DNA of 64,000 nt. Source: Coenobita brevimanus (Eukaryota; Arthropoda; Malacostraca; Decapoda; Coenobitidae). How positions within the stretch are numbered: position 1 is the stretch's first letter; each line of letters begins with the position of its first letter. Position numbers and translations under genes: made by a program. The stretch lies in NCBI GenBank assembly GCA_032717465.1, contig CM064732.1, positions 31,598,638 through 31,662,637 on the forward strand, in the 5' to 3' direction. This document shows positions 1-10,896 of the stretch, one piece after another. The notes beneath the pieces are model-generated. The model was not told where the DNA came from, ran no database searches, and saw only the letters and a program-made list of their open reading frames with translations.

Positions 1-12
1 TCCTGGTCTAAA

Positions 13-50
13 CTTCTAAGCACAGTCATAGCTATGACCGTGCTTAGAAG
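13..50. repeat. 38-bp near-perfect palindrome
   Basis: Two arms starting CTTCTAAGCAC and ending GTGCTTAGAAG meet at a central ATAGCTAT. Only one position pair is mismatched (A at one arm, G at the other). It could extrude a cruciform or be the terminal hairpin of an element cut by the window edge. No flanking duplication is visible. Confidence 0.8.
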
Positions 51-1085
51 CTTTTGTCACCAAGGAAAACGAAATTTGCATTCTGGTAAACGTTCGCTAC
101 TTTTTAGGCAGGGAAAGACCTCAGATGGCCATCCTTCACGGGAGGGCGGGGGGTGAGAACTGTCCCGAGGGAGACAAAAACATATTATTTACTTAGGCGC
201 ACGAAATTTTGCACAGCAGCAGATCTTCACCCGGACCAAAGTTTAAAAAGGGTGGGACCCTCGGTGTTCGCCCCTCCTCTTCCCTCATAAACCTTTCATT
301 TCTTTCCCCTTACAATAATGCAGGGGTGGGTGCGTTTATCAAAGGTGTCTTTTGTCCTGCTTCAGCATTTTAATTTTTTTTAGGTTTTGCGAAACTTTTC
401 ATTATGTAGGAATTTAATGGGGATTGTTTGCAACCCCTTCACTGCGAAATTTTCACTAAAGTTAATAAATTGTTTGAAAAACGCAAGAGTAAAGTAAAAA
501 TGACGTCCTCGCACTGAATGGGTTAAACATTTCACTGTCATCGTCCGTCATGTGTGCTTATATTTTTGCTAACACTAGACAATTTACTTTGGTTGAAAGA
601 AATCGAACGTATCTGCAGGGCTTTAGATTGTTCTCATTACCTCATTTATGTGATTGCCGAAATGACGGATCATAAGCTAGCTAAACCAGGACAGTTTTAT
701 TCAGGTAAGGAAGAAACAGGATATACAGGAAAAGTATTATTTATATATATATGTAACACCCGCTAACTTTCTCAGTTGTCTCGCCAAGTATGTGACTTTC
801 CTTACCATTTCCTTTACAGCAAAAATAAGAATCTTATGTCATACCCCCTAAAAAAATACATATAGTAATCTTGTTTGAGCATGTTTATTTAAAAATTTGT
901 TTCTTTTGTCTTTCTCCCTCCCTGACTATTTTCATCTCCTCTTCATAAACAGCAGTTTTCTTTCATACTTCAGTCTACAATGTGTGCCCAAACAATCCAC
1001 ATTGCCTCTGTTCCATCAAACACACCAGTTTTCATCACTGTCCCCCCAAATTTAGTCTTCCTGATTTTCTCTCTCTCTCTCAACA
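51..1085. other. No gene recognised (AT-rich flank)
   Basis: Short open frames here, such as one at 554-766, have no recognisable domain and AT-driven composition. Apart from the small TTAA-type element at 429-526 I see nothing functional. Confidence 0.6.
429..526. mobile_element. Candidate ~100-bp TTAA-type MITE
   Basis: The left end reads AACCCCTTCACTGCGA and the right end, reverse complemented, reads TTAACCCATTCAGTGCGA, so the two ends form an imperfect inverted repeat. The right end carries TTAA (523-526). The left TTAA has decayed to TGCAA. This is consistent with a piggyBac-type non-autonomous element but only weakly supported. Confidence 0.35.
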
Positions 1086-1089
1086 CTAA

Positions 1090-1160
1090 TCCTACATGTA
1101 TCCGGACATAATAGAGCCAAAGGCATGTCCGGATAGTTGCAACATCCGGATAAAGAATAC
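1090..1160. mobile_element. Possible pogo/Tigger-like terminal remnant
   Basis: The segment contains repeated CCGGATA and ATAATAGAGCCAAAGGC motifs. A related block at 12085-12172 (TTTAATAGAGTCAAGGCCC followed by GGATAATTGAAGGATCACTGTA) looks like the end of a TA-inserting pogo/Tigger-type element. Only fragments remain, so the assignment is tentative. Confidence 0.25.
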
Positions 1161-1189
1161 TATTCCCCTACCACACCCAGACCCTACCT

Positions 1190-1795
1190 CTACCCACCTC
1201 CAGCCTATACCTAACATCTTTGTACAGTACCTGTGCTTAATATGGCAGTGTTTTCCGGTCATTCAGGCATATTTAGACATCAAAACACACATAGGAATAT
1301 CTAAAGTAATGCTAAACACCAAGAAAACTGTAAAAAAAAAAAAACACTGAAACCCAAAAACACCCAACCTATACACCAATATACAATATGTACACTACCT
1401 CTCCTAATTCTGGCACTATTTTCAGGTCAATCTGCCACATTTAGACATCAAAACACACATAGTAATATCCAAAGTAATGCCAAATGCCAAGAGAACCATG
1501 AAAAAAAAAATGAAAATGAAAAAAACACCTAACTTATACACGACTGTATGTACAGTACCAATCCTAATTGTGGCACTGTTTTCAGGTCATTCTACCATAA
1601 TTTTTTTAAACATCAAAACACACATAGCAATATCCAAAGTAATGCAAAACACCAAAAAAAAAAAAAAAACATGAAAAAAACACTGAAAATTAAAAAACAC
1701 CTGACCTATACACAACTGTATGGATAGTACCCCTCCTAAATTTGGCACTGTTTTCATGTCAATCAGCCATGGTGTAAACACACATGATTATCCTT
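1190..1795. repeat. Diverged ~165-bp tandem repeat, about 3.5 units
   Basis: The landmark GGCASTRTTTTC recurs at 1244, 1412, 1572 and 1744 (spacings 168, 160 and 172). It is followed each time by CATCAAAACACACATAG (degraded in the last unit) and by an A-rich run. Units differ by substitutions and poly-A length. The short open frames that run through it are by-products of the repeat. It looks like a small satellite block lying directly 5' of the LTR element. Confidence 0.8.
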
Positions 1796-1829
1796 TTTTT
1801 TTTTTTTTTTTAACATCATGAGAACAATG

Positions 1830-2612
1830 TGTTATGAAGCAAGATTTGCCAGCTCGGTAATCGAGAAATTTCTCACTGATTCCTGATATTTACCGTAGTT
1901 CCCATATGAGAGTTGCCAGTTTGCCTGCTGTTTGCGAGCGTAGTTGTTTCGTAAGTTAAGCATTAATTTTTGTGCTCTTTTTCTCTATAATAATTTATTT
2001 ATGTGATTGCTTGTAAAATTATATAATCTAATTTAAGTTTGTATGCTAAATAATTTATAGTGTTATGTAATGTAAGAAAACTGGATGTTTTAATGTCTCC
2101 TAGTTGGTAACTGTTCCAACTGTTGCCCTGTCGAGTGTGTGCTGGAATTTTTTAGAGTAATGTAAGGCTATATATGGATGGGGAAGAGACTAGAGCAGTT
2201 CAGTCGGTTTTCAATTTACTTTGAGTGTAGTGTCAGTGTAGTTTGTATATTTTCAGAACTCGTGAAAACAGTGAAGTGTTGTTGGCAAACAGTGAAATGT
2301 TACTGAAGTTTGTATACCATCGGTACTTGTGAAAACAGCAAGTGTTGCCAAGTATAAAGTGTAACTGCAGTTAGTAAAGTTTGTATAGCTCCAGTGCTTG
2401 TGAGAATAGTGAAACTGTAAAGCATTAAGTGTAATTATTTGGAAAATAAAGACAGTGAACTTAAGAAGCCAGTGTTTATTTATGCTTCAGCTGATCATGT
2501 GTACTGTACACCTAAAGGCTGACCACAAGAAGAACAACTCACTGGACACCGTCCTTCTTGAACTGAACTGCTGCTGTTGGAGCCTGTTGCAGTGTGGGAC
2601 GGGGACATAACA
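1830..2612 (+). repeat. 5' LTR of the decayed Ty3/Gypsy element
   Basis: 783 bp, starting TGTTATGAAGC and ending GGGGACATAACA, so it has TG...CA termini. It aligns along its length with 7258-8046. An AATAAA-like signal (GGAAAATAAAGACAG, ~2440) lies near the end of the transcribed part and is shared by the other LTR. Confidence 0.9.
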
Positions 2613-2613
2613 G

Positions 2614-2631
2614 TGGTGTCAGAAATGTGGA
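2614..2631 (+). promoter_or_regulatory. Primer-binding site, tRNA-Leu-like
   Basis: TGGTGTCAGAAATG begins one base after the 5' LTR. TGGTGTCAG matches the complement of the 3' end of animal leucine tRNAs (…CTGACACCA). Later bases are mismatched, as expected in a decayed copy. Confidence 0.65.
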
Positions 2632-2664
2632 TTATTAAGGACTGCAGTGATTCTAGCCTTCGAC

Positions 2665-3610
2665 ATGGAGGCAGGTGTACAGACAAGAGGCCAAGCTAGG
2701 CAGGAAAAGGCATCACTGGGTTCAATTATGAGCAATTACAAGCACAACCACAGGCACTGAACGAATGACAGAAAGAACTTAAAGGTCAATTACAAACACA
2801 AAACAAAGAACTGAAAGAACAGTTACAAGCACAAGTGTCCAACTACAAGCATAGAATGAAGGACTACAGGCACAGAATGAAGGACTGAAAGAACTCAAGG
2901 AACAGTTAGAGGCACAATGTGAAGAACAAGAAGAACAATATGAACAACTTCAGCAGGCAATACAGGAGCAACAGAGGGAACTACAACTGAGAATGCAAGG
3001 AGAGCTAGATGCTTTTATGGGGCAAATGAAGGAAGAACAGGAACAATTAAAGGAGGAAATATATGCTGAGCTATGGCTGCAGAAGTGAGGTAGGCAATAA
3101 CGTGATCGAGTTCAGACAGCTTCTAGACGACCAGCTGAAGCATGTAGATGACCAGCTGGAGATTAGTGAAGTAATCGTGACGGAGTGCAGACAGCATGTA
3201 GATAACCAGATGAAGCATGTAGTTGACCATGTGAAGATAATTAGTGAGAAATTTGAGGCTGTAGAGAAATATTGTACTGCTGAGCCTCAGGTTATTGTAC
3301 AGGGAGCATATGAAAAGAATGGACAGTGTATGGTGAATCTTGCAGGATCCCAGGCACCTAAAGGCAGCATTACAGGGTTGAATAATCAGAATGCACAAGT
3401 TTTAAGTCCTGGACTTGATTATGCTGACCCAGTTTTTAGGCCCCAAACCAGTGAAGTGCATGGCTATAATGGGGGTCCAATTAAAAAGAAACCTCAGAAA
3501 TTTGATATAAGAGTATCTTGGTTAGCTTTCCGTTCACAGTTTGAGTTACTTCCTGATCAGAATGGTTGGGATGATAAGCAGAGAGCAATGCAGCTTGCTA
3601 CTATCTTTAA
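2665..3610 (+). pseudogene. gag, N-terminal part (Ty3/Gypsy), broken
   Basis: The probable start is the ATG at 2665, 33 bp inside the primer site region. Glutamine/glutamate-rich coiled-coil coding runs from ~2740 to 3060, with repeated GAACTGAAAGAACA and CAAGCACAA blocks and several frame breaks. The longest open frame starts at 3063 and reads into a capsid-like segment (WLAFRSQFELLPDQNGWDDK) at ~3519-3580. At 3607-3610 the frame meets TTAA and runs into the inserted element. Skipping from 3610 to 4783 keeps the same reading frame and continues the capsid region, which shows that the insertion is secondary. The protein would have been the structural Gag of the retrotransposon. Confidence 0.75.
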
Positions 3611-3632
3611 CCCACCCTATCCCGGCAGATTT

Positions 3633-3821
3633 TTAACCCACTGGAGCCCAGTGTCCCGAATATTGGACAGAACTTGGATTTCTCAAGACTTTATAAAGTA
3701 TGGAACCCCCAGGTGGGGACCTATGAGCTTGGCGACTATGAGCCGATAGATGGAGGGCGGTACGCTTAGTACCCTCCCAGTGCCATGCCTCGCCCAGCAC
3801 CCCTGGGGTCCAGTGGGTTAA
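3633..3821. mobile_element. TTAA-flanked MITE, copy 1
   Basis: 189 bp. It starts TTAACCCACTGGA and ends TCCAGTGGGTTAA, a 13-bp perfect terminal inverted repeat including the TTAA target duplication. This is the hallmark of piggyBac-superfamily MITEs. It carries an internal GAGGGCGGTACGCTTAGTAC block shared with copy 2. Confidence 0.8.
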
Positions 3822-3845
3822 TGGTTGGCAAACCTATCAGTCTCT

Positions 3846-4033
3846 TTAACCCACTGGAGCCCAGTGTCCTGAGTATTGAACAGAACTGGGATTTTTCAAG
3901 TCTTTATAAAGTAGGGAACACCCAGTAGGGACCTATGAGCTTGGCGACTATAAGCTGATAGGCAGAGGGCGGTACGCTTAGTACCCTCCAAGTGCCATGC
4001 CTCGCCCAGCGTCCCTGGGATCCAATGGGTTAA
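3846..4033. mobile_element. TTAA-flanked MITE, copy 2
   Basis: 188 bp, same family and orientation as 3633-3821 and only 24 bp away. It starts TTAACCCACTGGA and ends TCCAATGGGTTAA. There are roughly 20 differences between the copies, so they are not a recent tandem duplication. They may be two insertions, or an old duplication, inside the larger TTAA element. Confidence 0.8.
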
Positions 4034-4782
4034 CCAATGACCTCCCCCAGTCCTGGCTGGTTTTCAATTTTTTTTTTTTGGGGGGCTAAAACCTCTGCTT
4101 TTTTATGAGAAACATTGACATTTCATAGAGAAATTGCTCACCTGAGCTTAAAAATGATGGTACAGGTAACAACATCATCACCTGGCTGTGTTTTCTATGG
4201 GGCCTCACTTCAGAGAAAACGTGTTCTGTGGGAGGGGTAACTATTCCAAGCCACTCATAATAGGTATTTATTTATTTATTTGGTACAAATTTATATGTAG
4301 TACAAGAGTATATCGGTTTTCACACAGTAATATAGGCGATATAAGCATTGTTTCACACACCAAACACATGAACATACCGCACCTAGTTTGGCAACATTAC
4401 CTGATCATCATTCCTGACTGTTTCTTCCTCTAACGCTACGTAAACTTTGTCCTCCACATTGTCATCGATTGGGGAATCAGTCTGGCCTTGAATTTCGTAC
4501 CGTGGCACGACTTGTCTTTTCTGGCCAGGTCACTGGTAACAGGTGAGATGCTGAGACAAAGGCATGTGGGGGGGGGGAGGTCATGCAGGGTAAGGCGTTG
4601 TCCCCGTCTGCCATCTGGTAGAGGAAAGCGTCCCATGTATACATACCAAAATTCACACAAGAAATTTGAAATGTGCAAATGACAGACTTGCAATAGCGGC
4701 GAATTTACAGTATAAATGTCAATGGGAGTCACAATGACAAAATGATGGGCGCCTATTTACGTCAACAGAGTTGGCAGGTTAA

Positions 4783-5490
4783 GGGTGCCGCAATGGAAAT
4801 TCTGGTCCAGATGTCTGTAGGGCAGAGGAACAGTTATCAGTCCCTAGTGGAAGTGCTGAAGCGCAAATATGGGACCATGTATGAAATGAGGCAGAGCAAG
4901 ATTCCGGAGCCGTGTATGGGATCAAAGTAAATCACTACAGCAGCTTGGTCATGACATGGAGAGTATGACATACAACACATACCCTGGAGCAGCATCTAAC
5001 CTCTTGGCTATTTTGAGGGACTAGTTCATCGATGCTCTTGACAGTGCAGAGTTGAAAGTGCAAGTGAAGAAGGCACAACCAAGAAGCATGCAAGAAGCAC
5101 TAGCCAGGGCTCTAGAATTTGAGTCCTACATCAGGTTCAGTACATCCACTATACAGGCAGGTCGTAGTGCAGAAATCAAGGGAAGAAGGGGGCAGGTAGG
5201 GGAAGTGGAAAATTTTGAAAGATGGTGCTGGTACTGTGAAAAGCCAGAACATCAGAAAGTGGATTGCAATAAGTGGAAGAGAGAACAGAAGATCAGAGGA
5301 GGTTGCTGGTTCTGCAGGAAGCTAGGACACAAGAAGGTAGATTGTTACACATGGTAGAAGGAGCAAGAATGGAACAGTGCAAGGAAAATCATGATTGCAA
5401 CAGACAGGTGTTGGACATGTGGTGAGGCAGGACACTTCAGCCATGAGTGTCCAAATGAGAAGGATGAGCAAAATGCAGGAGAACCTTGAT
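4783..5490 (+). pseudogene. gag, C-terminal part with three CCHC zinc knuckles, broken
   Basis: The capsid region resumes at 4783 (GAAMEILVQMSVGQRNSYQS). It suffers a frame break near 4925 and an in-frame stop near 5023, then continues in the frame open at 5052-5357. Three C-X2-C-X4-H-X4-C knuckles are visible: CWYCEKPEHQKVDC, CWFCRKLGHKKVDC and, after another stop at 5355-5357, CWTCGEAGHFSHEC (~5408-5450). Three knuckles in a row are typical of the nucleocapsid of several animal Ty3/Gypsy clades. Beyond ~5490 the expected protease is absent. Confidence 0.8.
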
Positions 5491-5589
5491 GAATAGTGTG
5501 CAAGAAGACAGAAGAACAGACGACAAGTAGTGTAGTAGGAATGGGAATGTTAGCAAGAAATGCCGCCGTACTGTACTGACAGGGCCAGT

Positions 5590-7180
5590 GTCAGATGAAG
5601 AAGACCTGAAGAGGAAGCAGATGGAAGATGCAGATTTACACCCAGTGCTAGAGTGGCTGTAGCAGAGAACAGTGTGACCATCTTTGAAAGAGGTTTCTAG
5701 ATTCAGCCCTTCGACCAAGAGCTACTGGAGTCAGTGAGACCTTCCTTGTCTGAACAACAGACTTCTGGAGCATCAGTGGGAGACACCTGACAGCCTCAGC
5801 AAGAACTCGCAACTGGTGGTTCTGAAGAAATTGAGATCTGAGATCTTTGATGAATCCCATAACCAGATCACTAGTGGGCACCTGGGAGTGATGAAAACTC
5901 TAAGCCGGTTGCAACAGAGGTTCTACTGGATTGGCATGCATCAGGATACTGAAGAGTGGTGTCGGGCCTGTGATATGTGTTGTGCCAAGAAGGAACCCAA
6001 GAAACGTCACTGCATCCCTCTTCAGCTGTACCAAGTGGGCGCACTGATGGAAAGAGTCACAGCGGACATTGCTGGACCTTTGCCACTCACTGAAAGAGGA
6101 AACCAGTATATATATGTCGCCATGGACTGTTTCACAAAGTGGCCAGAAGCCAATGCCATCCCCGATCAAGAGGCAGTGACTGTTGCTGAGGCGTTGGTTG
6201 ACCAGTTTTTCTGTCGTTTTGGAATGCCACAGGAGCTTCATTCAGACCTGGGTAGAAACTTCGAGTCTGCTGTGTTCCGTGAGTGTTGCAAGTTACTGGG
6301 GATCAGGAAGACCAGGACGACTCCACAAAGGTCACAGTCAGATGGGATGGTGGAGAGATTCAACTGGAGCCTAGGACAAGAACAGGCCACATACTGCACA
6401 GAGGGACAAACAGAATGGGACCAGAAATTACCTGTGTTGTTGATGGCATATCAGTCTGCATCCCATGAGTCTACTGGCTACACCCCTGCAAAACTGATGT
6501 TGGGCCACGAGTTATGCTTACCCATTGACTTGTTACTGGGAAGATTCTCCGGTGAACAGCTGCCGAAAGACACCTCCAACTATGCGAAGCAACTTCAGGA
6601 AAGGCTGACCGAGGTACATCATCAAGTGCAAGGAGCCCTTAAGTTTTCAGGAGAGGTGATAAAGTATAAGTATGATGCCAAGGCAAGTGAGGTGAGCTTC
6701 ATGGATGATGAAGTGCAAGTATGATGCCAAGGCAAGTGAGGTGAGTTTCAAGGATGGTGACAAAGTTTTGTTATATAATCATCAGAGGAAGAAGGGACAA
6801 TCACCGAAGCTGCAGAGCCCGGGGAACAGGCCTTACACTGTGTTGGACCCCTATCAGACATAACGTATCGGATTCGGTGAGGCAGGAAGTCTCGCCCAAA
6901 GGTGGTACACGTGAACCATCTGTGGCAGTGCCATGGGCCAGGGCAGTACAGGTGGGACGTCTCCGTGGAATCGTGCTCACCTGCAGCCGAGGGTGTTGAG
7001 CAGGACCAAGGAGGTGAAGTGCAAGAGCATGGTGACAGTTTCCCAAGAAAAGAAGCGAATCAGGAAGAGGACCAAGACCGTCCAGGAGGAATGGACTGTA
7101 TGGAGGTGCAAGGTCGTTGTTGGAAGCGGCATAGGAGAAGACCTGATAAGTTAAAGGTTTATTTTGTGAATAGTTAGATG
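5590..7180 (+). pseudogene. Integrase remnant of the Ty3/Gypsy element
   Basis: The best open frame is 5816-6724 (302 residues). An HHCC zinc-binding motif (H15, H22, C49, C52) is followed by a complete DDE triad: D84 in TADIAGPLP, D144 in HSDLGRN, and E180 in DGMVERF, with 35 residues between D144 and E180. The enzyme would insert the retrotransposon cDNA into the genome. A leader with stops lies at ~5590-5815, where the RNase H end would join in an intact element. A 49-bp tandem duplication at 6668-6765 breaks the frame. After it the C-terminal part (DGDKVLLYNHQRKKGQ… and a PYTV segment) continues in another frame. The catalytic core looks complete but the element is not functional. Confidence 0.85.
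6668..6765 (+). repeat. 49-bp tandem duplication in integrase C-terminus
   Basis: A unit starting AAGTATGATGCCAAGG is repeated at 6668 and 6717 with few changes. As 49 is not a multiple of three it frameshifts the integrase. Confidence 0.85.
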
Positions 7181-7245
7181 TTTCATTAGGATTAAGGTGT
7201 ATGTTTGTATATATTACGTAGTTTTGTCGGGATGACAAGGGACTA

Positions 7246-7257
7246 ACGAGGGGGTAG
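7246..7257 (+). promoter_or_regulatory. Polypurine tract
   Basis: AACGAGGGGGTAG sits immediately 5' of the 3' LTR, the position of the plus-strand primer in LTR retrotransposons. Confidence 0.6.
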
Positions 7258-8046
7258 TGTTAAGAAGCGGGATTTACCAGTTACTGTAGGTAGTTGAGAA
7301 CCCGATATTTAACGTAGTTCCAGTACGAGTCAGAGTTGCCAGTTTGCCTGCTGTTTGCGAGCGTAGTTATTTCGTAAGGTATGCATTCATTTTTGTTCTT
7401 TTTCTATAATGTTTTATTTATGTGACTGCTTGTTAAATTATGTAACCGAATTTAAGTTTATATGCTAAATAATTTATAGTGTTATGTAATGTAAGAAAAC
7501 TCTGGATGTTTTGATGTCTCCTAGTTGGTAACTGTTTTAACTCTCTCCCCGTCGAGTGTGTGCTGGAATTTTCTAATGTAAGGTATATAAGGATGAGGAA
7601 GAGACTAGAGCAGTTCAGTCAGTTTTCAATTTAGTTTGAGTGTGGTGTCAGTGTAGTTTGTATATTGTCGGTACTTGTGATAACAGTGAAGTGTTGTTGG
7701 CAAACAGTGAACTGTTACTGAAGTTTGTATATCATCGGTACTTGCGAAAACAGTGAAGTGTTGTCAAGCATTAAGTGTAATTAAGTTAGTAAAGTTTGTA
7801 TAGCTCCAGGGCTTGTGATAATAGTGAAGTGAAGTCGGAAGGGATTCCGTTAAATTATTTGGAATATAAAGACAATGAACTTAAGAAGCCCGTGTTTATT
7901 TACAACGCCTCAGCTGATCTTGTGTACTGTACAGTACAGTGACACCTAAAGGATGACCATAGGAAGAACAACTCACTGGGCAACGTTCTTCCTATACTGA
8001 ACTACTGCTGTTGGAGCCTGTGGCAGTGTGGGACGGGGATGTAATA
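7258..8046 (+). repeat. 3' LTR of the decayed Ty3/Gypsy element
   Basis: About 789 bp. It starts TGTTAAGAAGC and ends GGGGATGTAATA, aligned to the 5' LTR end GGGGACATAACA. The terminal CA has mutated to TA. It is followed by AATG, the same four bases that precede the 5' LTR. Confidence 0.85.
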
Positions 8047-8052
8047 AATGCA

Positions 8053-8060
8053 TTAAAAAA

Positions 8061-8099
<39 letters not shown>
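8053..8099. repeat. (AC)n microsatellite
   Basis: About 23 AC units directly 3' of the LTR element. Confidence 0.95.
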
Positions 8100-8103
<4 letters not shown>

Positions 8104-8323
8104 CGACGACGGTTTGATAATCTGTTGTCTGTGACGTGTGATTGCTCCTAGGACTCAAAAAAACATTCCACCTCCAGATATGCCACCGTAAATTAGTTAT
8201 ATTGGTATAAATTGTATATCATCATCTTCGCTGGTGTTTAGACTATAAGATAAGCTAATAAAAACACATAAAACTGTCAATTAAGACTACGAAATTCAAA
8301 CAGGAATAAAGTGTTGAATAGTT

Positions 8324-10680
8324 TCTTTTTTTTTTATGTTTGGAAGAAGGAACCAAAGGCCACGAGCCCGCAATCTGTTCCTTCCAAGAGAAAAACAAAA
8401 AACAAAGGAGAGCCAAATTCAAGATCTGATTATTTCGAGATGCCTGGACACACTGCATTTGAAAGACTGGAGATCATTAGAGTTAGGAATACAGACAGAG
8501 GGAGACAGTTCCAGAGATGACCTGTTGCATAAATGAAGGACTGCGAGTAACGATTAACTCTTGCATTAGAGAGTTGGACAGAAAAGGGATGAGAGTTTGC
8601 TGCTAGACGGGTGCTACGCACCCATTGTAGAGGTGGAGGAATGCAAGCAGGCAGTTCGGAGGAACAGTGACCATTGAAGTAATGATAGAAAAGAGATAAA
8701 GATGCAATAGTGCGGCAAAGAGACAGAGGTTGAAGGGAATCAGTAGGAGAAGGAGAGTTAATGACACGAAAAGCCTTTGACTCCACCCTATTGAGAAGAG
8801 CTGTATGTGGGGAACCTCGCCACACATGAAAGATGTACTCCACACAGGGGCGAATAAAACCCGTGTATAGAGTCAACAATTGTGCAAGGGTAAAGAAGGA
8901 ATGGAGTCGGCTTAGCACACCTAATCTCTTGGAAGCATATTTTACAAGAGATGTAAAATGATGTTTCCAAGATAAGTCCCAAGTAAATGAAACCTCAAGC
9001 ATGTTCAAGGATGATGCAGGATTAAGCTGAATATTATTAAACATTAGAGGGTACTCCTGTGGAAGATTGTGTCGGGTTGATAGGTGTAAGAACTGAGCCT
9101 TTGATGCAGTAAAAACAATATTATTTTTACCCCAGTCAGAGATACAAGCCAAGTCAGACATTATGTGCGCCATAGCCTCATCCTTTGTTTTTTAAAGTAA
9201 CTGCTGAGATGGGCGTTGTGGGAACCAAATGGAAAGGTGAAGGGTGGAGTCATCAGTGTATGAGTGGATAGGGTTAGATGTACAGCTTAGAAGTTCACTG
9301 ATGAATAAAAGGAAGAGAGTTGGTGATATGACAGAGCCCTGAGGAACGCCACTGTTGATAGATCTAGGGAAAGAACGATGGCTGTCTACAACAGCGGCTA
9401 TAGAACAACCAGAAAGGAAGCTATAGATGAAAGCACAGATAGAAGGATAGAAACTGTAAGAGGGAAGTTTGGAAATTAAAGATTTATGCCAGACTCGATC
9501 GAAAGCATTTGAGATGTCAAGTGCAATGGCAAAGCTTTCACCAAAGTCCCGAAAAGATGATGACCAGGAGTCTGAATGGTAGGTGAGAAGATTGCCAGTG
9601 GAGCGTCCCTAACAGAACCCTTACTGACGATCAGAAAGAAGGTTGCAATAAGAAAGACGCTTTAAAATTTTTCTATTAAGAATTGACTTGAAAACTTTTG
9701 AAACACAGGAAGCAATTGGACGATAGTTAGAGGGTTGGGAATGGTCACGCTACTTTCGGACTGGCTGAATGAGAGCAAACTTCCAGCAGGAAGGAAAGGT
9801 ACAAGTTGATAGACAAAGGCGAAAGAGCTTGCCTAGGCAGGGTGTAAGCACAGAAGCACAGTTCTTGAGAACAACAGGAGGGACTCCATCAGGCCCATAT
9901 GCCTTCCTTGTTTGTACTGAGGCCTGTGATGGCAGAAAATACATCAGCTGAAGAAAGTTTAATGTCAGCCATGAGGAAGTCAGAGGGGGGAAGTGATGGA
10001 GGAACAGCACCGGAATCGTCTAAGGTAGAATTGGAGGAGAAAGTCTGAGCGAAGAGATCTGCTTTATCAGTAGAAGAAATAGCTACAGAGCCATCAAAGT
10101 AGAAAAGAGGAGGGAAGGATGACGAGGTAAAGTTGTTAGAAAGGTTTTTGACAAGGTACCAGAAGGAGCGGGAAGAATTCGAGTTGGAGAGTTGAGAGCA
10201 TTCAGCACAGATGAAATTATTTTTAGCAGAGCGAAGAACATGATTCCGGGCAGAAACATAACAAAGATGTGATTCAGGGGTCGGTTGGCTTGGGTACCTT
10301 TTATTGGCCCTCTCTTTGTTGTGGACAGCATTAGAACAAGTGTGATTAAACCAAGGCTTTCTTGCATTAGTCACAGGATATGAGAAAGGAATGTATGCTT
10401 CCATGCCCGAGAGAATAACCTCCATAATGCGCAAGGCACACTCAGATGGCTCCTGGCCATGGAAGCAATACTTATTCCAGGGAAAATCAAAGAAGTACTG
10501 CCTAAAGGCCTCCCAATTCCCAGCTCCAAAGTGCCATAGACAAAGTTTCTTTGGAGGGTCCATGGGCCGTACCCGAGCAATAGGACAGGTTAAAGTGATA
10601 TGGTTGTGATACTTGCCAAAATCATCTAAAAGTTGAGCACATGTCTAGATGCAGAATTTCATGAGCTTTCTCGTTGTCAC
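8324..10680 (-). pseudogene. 5'-truncated CR1/Jockey-like LINE, RT region
   Basis: Read on the minus strand, the end of an endonuclease domain (HNHITLTCPI) appears at ~10600-10560. It is followed by the linker in the open frame 10563-9889, the RT start (KAYGPDGVPPVVLKNCA, ~9895) and core RT motifs SNAFDRVWH (~9500), GVPQGSVIS (~9340) and YTDD (~9255), where YADD is usual. The thumb and C-terminal region lie in the open frame 9173-8430 and end with a WNCLP motif. Stops (for example near 9609) and frame breaks separate the pieces. A T-run at 8324-8337 on the plus strand is the likely poly-A tail. Most of the endonuclease is missing, so this is a 5'-truncated insertion. The RT would copy element RNA at a nicked target. 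CR1 versus Jockey clade cannot be settled by eye. Confidence 0.85.
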
Positions 10681-10896
10681 CACAGAATTTTCATACAACC
10701 AATAGTAGTTGAATAAAGAGCAAAAAAATTTGAAAACTCATGAGTCAATGCTATCACCATGGAAGAAGATAAGGACTGAGAGTGAGGGGGGAGCTGGGAG
10801 AGTATGGAGGAGGGAAGGGAGGGAGGGAAGAGGTGACAATGTGGGCGGGATTTTCCCCCTTCTGTTAACAGGTGGACAGGCACTTTTGTCATACAT
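10681..10896. other. No gene recognised
   Basis: Unassigned sequence between the truncated LINE and the TTAA element, with a purine-rich patch at ~10770-10840. Confidence 0.5.

Larger units (their letters stand above)
3607..4782 (-). mobile_element. Non-autonomous TTAA (piggyBac-type) element inserted in gag
   Basis: TTAA occurs at both edges (3607-3610 and 4779-4782). The left end begins CCCACCCTATCCCGGCAG. The body from ~4020 to ~4720 aligns with the reverse complement of 10897-11662, including shared blocks CTAAAACCTC, TGGGAGGGGTAACTATT, TTCTTCCTSTAAYGCTA and CCTCCACRTTGTCATCGATT, so both are copies of one family in opposite orientation. No transposase is encoded. Two smaller TTAA MITEs are nested near its left end. 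Because excising one TTAA-to-TTAA interval restores the gag frame, the edges are well supported, though the right terminal inverted repeat (…GGCAGG) is degenerate. Confidence 0.7.
1830..8046 (+). mobile_element. Decayed Ty3/Gypsy LTR retrotransposon, internally deleted
   Basis: Two direct LTRs (1830-2612 and 7258-8046) flank gag-like and integrase-like remnants in the plus orientation. The four bases AATG precede the 5' LTR (1826-1829) and follow the 3' LTR (8047-8050), as expected for a target-site duplication. A tRNA-Leu-like primer site follows the 5' LTR and a purine tract precedes the 3' LTR. Protease, reverse transcriptase and RNase H are missing between the Gag zinc knuckles (~5490) and the integrase leader (~5590). 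LTR divergence is substantial, with many substitutions and indels, so the insertion is old. The gag is further broken by a nested TTAA-type insertion at 3607-4782. Confidence 0.9.

Noticed and set aside
1190..1795. CRISPR-like spaced repeats
   Set aside because: Units are contiguous, long and diverged, in a eukaryotic context; no cas genes.
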